Source: Rhabditophanes sp. KR3021
Lineage: Eukaryota > Nematoda > Chromadorea > Rhabditida > Alloionematidae
DNA length: 64,000 bases
Direction: 5' to 3'
Assembly: GCA_963281155.1 (NCBI GenBank)
Contig: CAUJLY010000005.1
Location: forward strand, 1,364,001-1,428,000
Both the position numbers and the translations under genes were made by a program. Position 1 is the first letter of the stretch; every line of letters begins with the position of its first letter. The notes beneath the pieces were generated by a model. The model was given only the letters and a program-made list of their open reading frames with translations. It did not search any database and was not told the origin of the DNA. Positions 58,532 through 64,000 of this stretch are shown piece after piece.

Positions 58532-59412
58532 ATGTCCTCAAAAGTGAATACTTTGGTACTGACAGTTGAGGCTATTTCCTCTCTTTTAATAGGAATGACC
58601 TTATATTTGGCTCCACACCACGTAGGCGACTTCCTCTTCCAGAAGACAACAGATGGAGTCCATTGGCATTTGGTGCGGTGCGTGGGTGGTCATATTACAG
58701 CTGGGGCTTATTTCGCATGGAGATTCAGGAAAAGTGAAAAAGAAACGCAAGATACTTACTTTTATATGAGATTAATCACGTGTATCTTTTGTTTGTTACT
58801 CTTATTCAATGCCCGGTCAGTTACACCACATTTATTAGAGCCTAGATTTCAAGAACATATAATTAGTATCTCGATGGTCTTAGTTTTTTGGTATGCTGGC
58901 TTACTTTCCAAGGATTTATGGGATTTTGGGCAGACTAAATATCAGTCAAATTATGTTTCTAATATTTTGTATCAATTGGATTCGATTGCTGCTATTTGTA
59001 TTGGAGGCGCGTGGATCGCTTTTCCTAAATGGTTGTTGTCGAGACAGGTTAGGGTGGAGCTGGTTGAGAGTCATGAGATTGTGGCTAGGATGATGGGAGT
59101 TTGTTTTATTTGTAGTTATATTATGTCTTCGAGGGCTTTGCATTGGGCCAAGATTATGGATAGGATTTCAGCGATAGGATGTAGGGCAGTTGTAAGTTTT
59201 TGTTGGATTTAATGTTGTTTATTAATTGATTTCAGTGTTGCTTCGCCATATTGTCTGGCCAATTATGGTCACAACACGCATATCACGTCGACTGGAACGA
59301 CAACCACTGGATCGGCATTTCATTATTTTCAACATGGACCGGTATTGCCTTCATCTACCAACTCCTCGCCTGGTACACCTACAAATCTCAAGACAAAACC
59401 AAAACTAACTAA
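58532..59412 (+). CDS. multi-pass membrane protein with two related halves, unknown
   Basis: Two exons, 58532-59191 and 59236-59412, with a 44-bp intron (GTAAGT ... TTTCAG); 278 residues. The exon-2 frame is ignored by simple open-frame calling but continues smoothly (CCFAILSGQLWSQHAYHVDW). About eight hydrophobic segments fall into two similar halves. EAISSLLIGMTLYLAP (about 13-28) parallels DSIAAICIGGAWIAFP (about 149-164). HWHLVRCVGGHITAGAYFAW parallels SHEIVARMMGVCFICSYIMS. Each half ends with a W-containing hydrophobic segment (VFWYAGLL, AFIYQLL). That points to internal duplication of a four-helix unit. No signal peptide distinct from the first helix. I do not recognise the family. Confidence 0.75.
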
Positions 59413-59560
59413 TAATTATCTTTTTACTTTACTCTTTATTTTTAACCATATTTATTTAAAACTTCTTTTTGAATGACAAAAATAAAAGCAATTACTTAGA
59501 TTAGTCAAAAGAAAGTGGATAATATCAATTGATACTTAAGGTCTATAAATAACACCAACA

Positions 59561-61962
59561 CTACCACAAAACAATATAAATAGCTATTAAGTAAATGATA
59601 GAAAAGAGTAAAAATAAAATTCGGCGAAGGAAAGTTAGATTGGTTGTTAATGAATTGGATGATGTAAGAGGTTCTGCCTCTGCAGCGACCAATTTGGGCG
59701 ATGTTTCGTTGGATGACATCAATGCTTCTTCCGATGGCATTTCAATTTGTTCCTTTGGTTTTGCAGAATCTATTTCCGGACCTGTTTCAGAAGACATATC
59801 TATTAAGTCGTTTGTTGGAATTGGTTCCTCGTCTTGCGAAAAGCTAAAAATTAACTAATTTACTATAAAACGTCAATTAACTAACCTTTGAGGATCAAAG
59901 GATATTCCTTTAATTTGGAATATTTTTATGCCCTTCAAAAATGCCACTATTTCATTTATTTTAACAGGAAACTTTACTTCGTCATCAGGCAAAGTTTGTA
60001 CCAGATGCATCATCAGTACATGAAGGAAATAAGTCGCTAATGATATTGACAAATGAGTCCCGTATAAATAGACTATTTTCGGTACAGAACCATTTCCTGG
60101 TGGTAATCTTGAGATGATGTCCCAGGCGTGAAGGCCAAGGAAAATGATTGTGGTGATGTTAAGGTGGTAAGCTAGTTGTATGTCCTCTGTCCAGAAGGAA
60201 ATTAATATTAAAATGATTGATATTAACTGAAATAGTGTTACGTTTATTGTTTATGATGTTTTGGTTACCGTTGGAAACATTATTATTGACCAAAAGTAAG
60301 GTTCATGTCGTTTGAGTTTAATTCCAAATTCGAGGACACTCCAGTACCAGTCGAGCTTTAAGTTAGGAAGTTATTAAACTTATGTTTTTTTCAATTACCT
60401 GAACAGTATTAGGAATCTTTTCATCAACCCCATCAGGTCCCCAATATAAATGCTTCTTCCAAGTATCCGTTATTTCCCAACCTAAAAAGAATTTAATTGC
60501 CACTCGTTCAAATTTGTATGTTTTTGTTATTTATATGAAAAAATGTTATTTATAGGATAAACCTCTCTTCTTTCCCAATTTAAAATGATTCCCAAATGCC
60601 ATAAAATCGAAACGCAAATTAAAATATTTTGATGTACTATATATTTTTGTGTTTTGCCTATATTCGATACCCTCAAACCTGATATCTTTTAAACTTCATT
60701 AATCATTTCTACTGTTATATGATACAACTACGCAAAACCCACTTTATATGCTAATGTGAATGAGTATAGGAACTTTTTTAGAGTTAAAAGTTATTCAGTA
60801 AAATCTGACTTTAATACATTATATTTTTTGCAGATTTAATATGTTAGCTATTAAGAGTATTGTTTTGGCTGTGGCTTTGCTTAATGTTTTTGCTTATGGC
60901 AGAGATTATAATGATTTTGGCTTTTTGGCGTAAGTAACTTAATTAGAAGGTAATAAGCATTTATTTAGTCCCCTTCAAAAGAACTTCAATGACGACATCA
61001 TCAACCAAGTCCGAACTCCCTCAAATCGCTTCCTGCTAAAAGTGGATCAACCCCTCTGGTAAACTATTATACATAAACAAACCAACTTTTTAACAAGGTC
61101 CCTTTTCAGGAAATCATCCTACTACAACCAGGTCAAACGCCTAAACGACGGCTCTCTCCTAGATCCCCTCTCCAACTACGACTTCGAATGGAAACTAAAC
61201 AGACTCTAACTCACCACTACTATGTTTCTTCGATTCATTCCTAATTGGGTCGAAACTCAATCTAATCAGCGGCTTTATAACTTCCGCATTCAATTCTGAA
61301 TCTGACAAATTGACTTTTGAAGCATCATAAATCCATTCAGTTATAGCTATTGGGCATTCCTAAAAATAATTTGTGTCATTTATACTACAATAAAATGTAA
61401 ATGTTTTTACTTGTTCGTCGTATGGGTAGTTTGAGTAGTCGAAGGAGCATGTTACATAAAAGGTAAAAACCCCGGTCACTCTAACTGTCCCATCACTTGT
61501 GATGATTGCTGGGACTGAGGATAGATGCAAATTCCATGAAGATGATTTGGCGTTGTTTGTTAGAGTGAGGGCAGGCTGCCATAAATTATAAGCTTCCATT
61601 AGGATGTATTGGGTGTTGTTGTATTTGGATGGCTCCCAAGCCATGTATTCATCTTTCCAGGAGGAATAAATTTGGCCATGCAAGTGAATTGTTTGTTCTT
61701 TCTGATCTACATTTTCAACATGGGTTATCATTAATTGAACTGCTACTTGGATTACAGTGTCACTTGATTTGACCGGTCTGTTTTTACGGTTGTAGTTTTT
61801 GAGAAGATCCCTTTCTAGTTTTTTGTTGTAATCCAAGCCGCGGTAGGCTTCTAGGTAGGACGGGAGTTGTTGGATACAAAAAGTAACGAATATTACTAGA
61901 ATGAATATTTAAATTGACTTCAACTAATGCAAAATAAACTTACAGTTGCTAACCAGCGTCAT
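59561..61962 (-). CDS. Cys-loop ligand-gated ion channel subunit (nAChR-like, divergent)
   Basis: Seven exons: 61944-61962, 61411-61895, 61215-61359, 60399-60481, 60269-60355, 59886-60226, 59561-59843; 480 residues, all phases consistent. Signal peptide MTLVSNLIFVTFCIQQ. The extracellular domain has DLLKNYNRKNRPV, WKDEYMAWEPSKYNN and NLWQPALTLTNN. The Cys-loop is CSFDYSNYPYDEQ plus EC across intron 2, so both cysteines (13 apart) are present. Then come WIYDASKVNL, a pre-M1 region, and M1 (YFWSIIMFPTLISIILILI). M2 (YHLNITTIIFLGLHAWDII) lacks the usual polar pore pattern. M3 and a C-terminal M4 (RILFLLFSIIYLIAIYIVLW) follow. No vicinal Cys pair, so not an alpha-type acetylcholine subunit. It resembles the nematode LGC orphan group. 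The 733-bp intron 3 contains a complete nested gene on the other strand. Confidence 0.9.
60841..61209 (+). CDS. small secreted protein nested in a receptor intron
   Basis: Three exons, 60841-60929, 60969-61058 and 61110-61209, with introns of 39 and 51 bp, good GTAAG/GTAAA donors and TTTAG/TTTCAG acceptors, and exact phases; 92 residues. The signal peptide is MLAIKSIVLAVALLNVFAYG. The mature part is about 72 residues, has no Cys, and is rich in Asn, Asp, Leu and aromatic residues (RDYNDFGFLAPLQKNF; YYNQVKRLNDGSLLDP). A TTTTTTGCAG acceptor lies seven bases before the ATG, so the RNA is probably trans-spliced. It sits antisense within intron 3 of the Cys-loop receptor; its stop codon (61207-61209) overlaps the host splice donor (61209-61214) by one base. 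No known family; could be a peptide precursor or a small secreted effector. Confidence 0.75.
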
Positions 61963-62197
61963 TTCGAACCAAGCAATTTGACTAAATGATCACAACTTGC
62001 CCAATCACTCAATCTAAAACAATAACAGCCATGCTGAAACAAAACACCCTAAACAATTCTATTCTAAACAAAAGTCCGAAACCCAATACATAAATACATA
62101 AAGTAAATCATTTATTATATAAATCATCAAACTTATTAAAAAACGCCGTATGTTGTTTGTTGTTGCCAACTATTAATCATAACAAAGAAAGTTTATT

Positions 62198-63624
62198 TTA
62201 AATTTTAACGGCATTAGTACCGTTTTTGAAATTGGTACTTTCATCCATACTTTTGAGAGTAAGTTGAGTCCATTGAAGGTCAAAGGGATCTTCGGGTTGA
62301 GTATTTGATGAAGTCAAAGAGCAAGGAGATCCAGATTTAGTAGTTGTAGAGACTTTGGCGGGTGATAAAGTGTCTGGGAACGGAAAGACATGAAGATTAT
62401 TTGGTTGTGCAAATACTGGTTGGCCAAAGATATCTAATGGACGACTATCCACCACTGTATCAACTATTGAACTTGACGATTCTCTTAAAGGCACGTATTG
62501 GACTGAATTTAGTCGAGGAAAATCTCGCGGTGCTAATGAAGATGATGCACTTAGGGTCATCTTGGAATGGCTTGCTTCGCTCTCGTCAAAAGGATGGTAT
62601 TCCATTGAATTTCTGAATTGTTTGTACCCTAAGGAGACAGGATTGTTTATAATTGTTGTGTTGTTTGAGGAGATTAGTGAATTTGAGCGGGGGCTGTCGA
62701 AGATGTGGGTTTCAGTTATTCCAATGGGAAGGATTGGATCGTTTAGGGGATTGTAGTCTTTCATGCAATTTAGAGGAGTGTAAGTGGGGCTTTCTTTGGT
62801 TTTGTTGTAAGGCGAATTGGAATTCTCTATGGATGTAAGGGAGACTGAAGTTCGGATTGAGTTTCGCGCTGAGTTTTGGCTTAGAGTTGATAGGAAGGCT
62901 TCTTGGAGCCATAAGTCGGCAGGATTTCGATGGATCTCAGGAAGTGGTGGAGGTGCCCTTGATGAAGTTGGTGGTTCGGGAGCAGGTTTCCTGGGGATGG
63001 CAGGAATAGGTTCTTTTCTTAAGTTGATTTGCGGAACAACTGGGGGTCCTAAGTTTATTAAATCGCTCGTCTCACTGATAGAAGGAGCCATCGTAGATTG
63101 TTTAAATGTGATCACTTCTTCGTCTTCCCAAATAGGCTCCACATTTCGGATTGAACTTTCTCCATTCTTTAATCTAGAAGGTAATTCAGTTCTCAATGAA
63201 TGAAGGCGTTTAAATGACTGCGCAATATTCGATTCAGGTGTTCTTAGAGAAGCCTGTCTTTCGAAAAGAGCAGGGTTTGCCAAGGGACGTGGCTTCGAAG
63301 TTGTCGAAGAAGGTCCATTTTTGATTGGCAACGTCTCCGTTACCTTCGCAGATTGCGGATCATTATATCTGTCTGTCAATGACATTTGCCTCCTAAATGA
63401 TTGGTACCCCTTGTTGCCGTGTCCAAATACAGGTTCTGGAACAACCGGCGTTGAAGTTATTGTCTTGGAACCATCTGGTTTAATTATAATAGATGTAACA
63501 ACACTCGAACCAGGCGATGAGGCAGATGCCACCACAGCATCTTCCTCTCTCTTCTTTTTCTTTTCTAAACAAATTGAAAAAGCACATCCTACAGCGTGGC
63601 TGAGTCTTTCTCCAGTTTCCTTAA
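62198..63624 (-). CDS. numb: NUMB endocytic adaptor, 3' exon
   Basis: One exon of 475 codons after a CGTAG acceptor (phase 1), continuing a gene whose 5' exons lie beyond the right edge. It starts KETGERLSHAVGCAFSICLEKKKKRE, the end of the Numb PTB domain. Downstream are FERQASLRT and SFRRQMSL-type basic Ser sites (aPKC targets in Numb), proline-rich stretches (PAIPRKPAPEPP, RAPPPLPEI) that could bind SH3 domains, and EDPFDLQW near the C-terminus, which matches the Numb DPF motif that binds AP-2/EH-type endocytic proteins. Numb antagonises Notch and sorts membrane proteins; the nematode form is NUM-1. No C-terminal NPF was seen. Most of the PTB is not in this window. Confidence 0.88.
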
Positions 63625-63879
63625 CTACGTTAATTTGTATTAATATTGTGCATTTAAGTAGACTGTATACCCAAGGTATTTTTTTAACGAATATTTTTTC
63701 AATTTTGAATATTAGTTGCTTTTAAATTTGCTGTCGATGTTAATGTTTTTATATAGTTATTTAACTTGTAATGTTTTCTAATTGTTGTTTCTATATTCTT
63801 AGTTGTCCACTCACTTATACAGGAGTAAACTATTGAGAAAAGCGTGGCCAAAAAAGGTCTAAAGAGAAACAAAGATGAG

Positions 63880-63991
63880 ATGGTTTTGCCGCTTGGAATG
63901 AGACAGTTGTCTTATGAAACCACCGGAAAAGAGCCACATATCGCTGAGGAAGGACCGTTGTCTGTAGGTAGAAAAGACGTGCTGGCTGGAG
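63880..63991 (+). CDS. 5' fragment of an unknown gene at the right edge
   Basis: A frame open from about 63835 with Met at 63880 reads MVLPLGMRQLSYETTGKEP and runs to a GGTAAGTTA donor at 63991/63992, then leaves the window. An ACTTATACAG acceptor lies about 60 bp upstream. It is on the strand opposite numb and probably lies within a numb intron or just beyond it. Too short to identify; the start is uncertain. Confidence 0.4.
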
Positions 63992-64000
63992 GTAAGTTAA

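Noticed and set aside
60540..60605. Alternative minus-strand exon starting MAFGNHFKLGKKR before the receptor pore exons
   Set aside because: The upstream extracellular exon joins the 60399-60481 exon in phase, so this short frame is not needed and lies in an intron.
61360..61410. Cys-loop receptor apparently lacking its second loop cysteine (VK in place of the expected pair)
   Set aside because: The bases belong to a 51-bp intron (GTAAAA ... TTTTTAG). Splicing gives DEQ then EC, restoring the cysteine.
63321..63725. 134-codon plus-strand frame
   Set aside because: Mostly antisense to the numb exon; no independent signal.

Overview
The window looks like nuclear DNA of a nematode. It is AT-rich and its genes are split by very short introns (about 41-52 bp) with GTAAG donors and TTTCAG/TTTTAG-like acceptors. 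Several start codons lie just downstream of an acceptor-like site, as expected for spliced-leader trans-splicing, and one gene pair has operon-like spacing. The gene content is ordinary animal housekeeping and developmental genes plus nematode-style F-box, UGT and Cys-loop receptor genes. The species cannot be named from the sequence alone. Nearly all gene models below were built by hand from splice signals and protein-family similarity.

Layout: 1-1139 is the 5' part of a UDP-glycosyltransferase gene (minus) that runs off the left edge. A 7.6 kb desert follows, holding only a faint pogo/Tigger-like remnant. A SoxB gene (8712-9766, minus) comes next, then 3.2 kb without genes, then the cohesin kleisin rad21 with unusually long introns (12941-18117, minus). 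From 20 to 25 kb lie an unknown membrane protein, SF3B4, a small secreted protein and an EGL-18/ELT-6-like GATA factor. A second 7.6 kb desert (25.4-33 kb) precedes an intronless LRR-like gene, an SRP68-containing operon, the divergently transcribed VPS35, an unknown gene and a RING gene. Then come a U6 snRNA gene, an F-box gene broken by one base, and a DESI-type peptidase.

From 47 kb onward genes are dense and introns host other sequences. An acyl-CoA ligase and the ciliary gene CLUAP1/IFT38 each carry, in one large intron, a copy of the same uncharacterised repeated gene-bearing element. Glycogenin, a serine carboxypeptidase, an internally duplicated membrane protein, a Cys-loop receptor with a complete small secreted-protein gene nested antisense in one intron, and the 3' exon of numb complete the window, with a fragment of a plus-strand gene at the right edge.

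The strongest leads are: (1) the two diverged copies of an unknown element in the acyl-CoA ligase and CLUAP1 introns, sharing a roughly 100-bp leader and a related N-terminal protein; (2) the nested secreted-protein gene whose stop codon overlaps the host receptor's splice donor; (3) a U6 gene with a paired substitution that keeps a local hairpin; and (4) one-base reading-frame breaks at or beside homopolymers in Sox, F-box and glycogenin, which are either assembly errors or real lesions.
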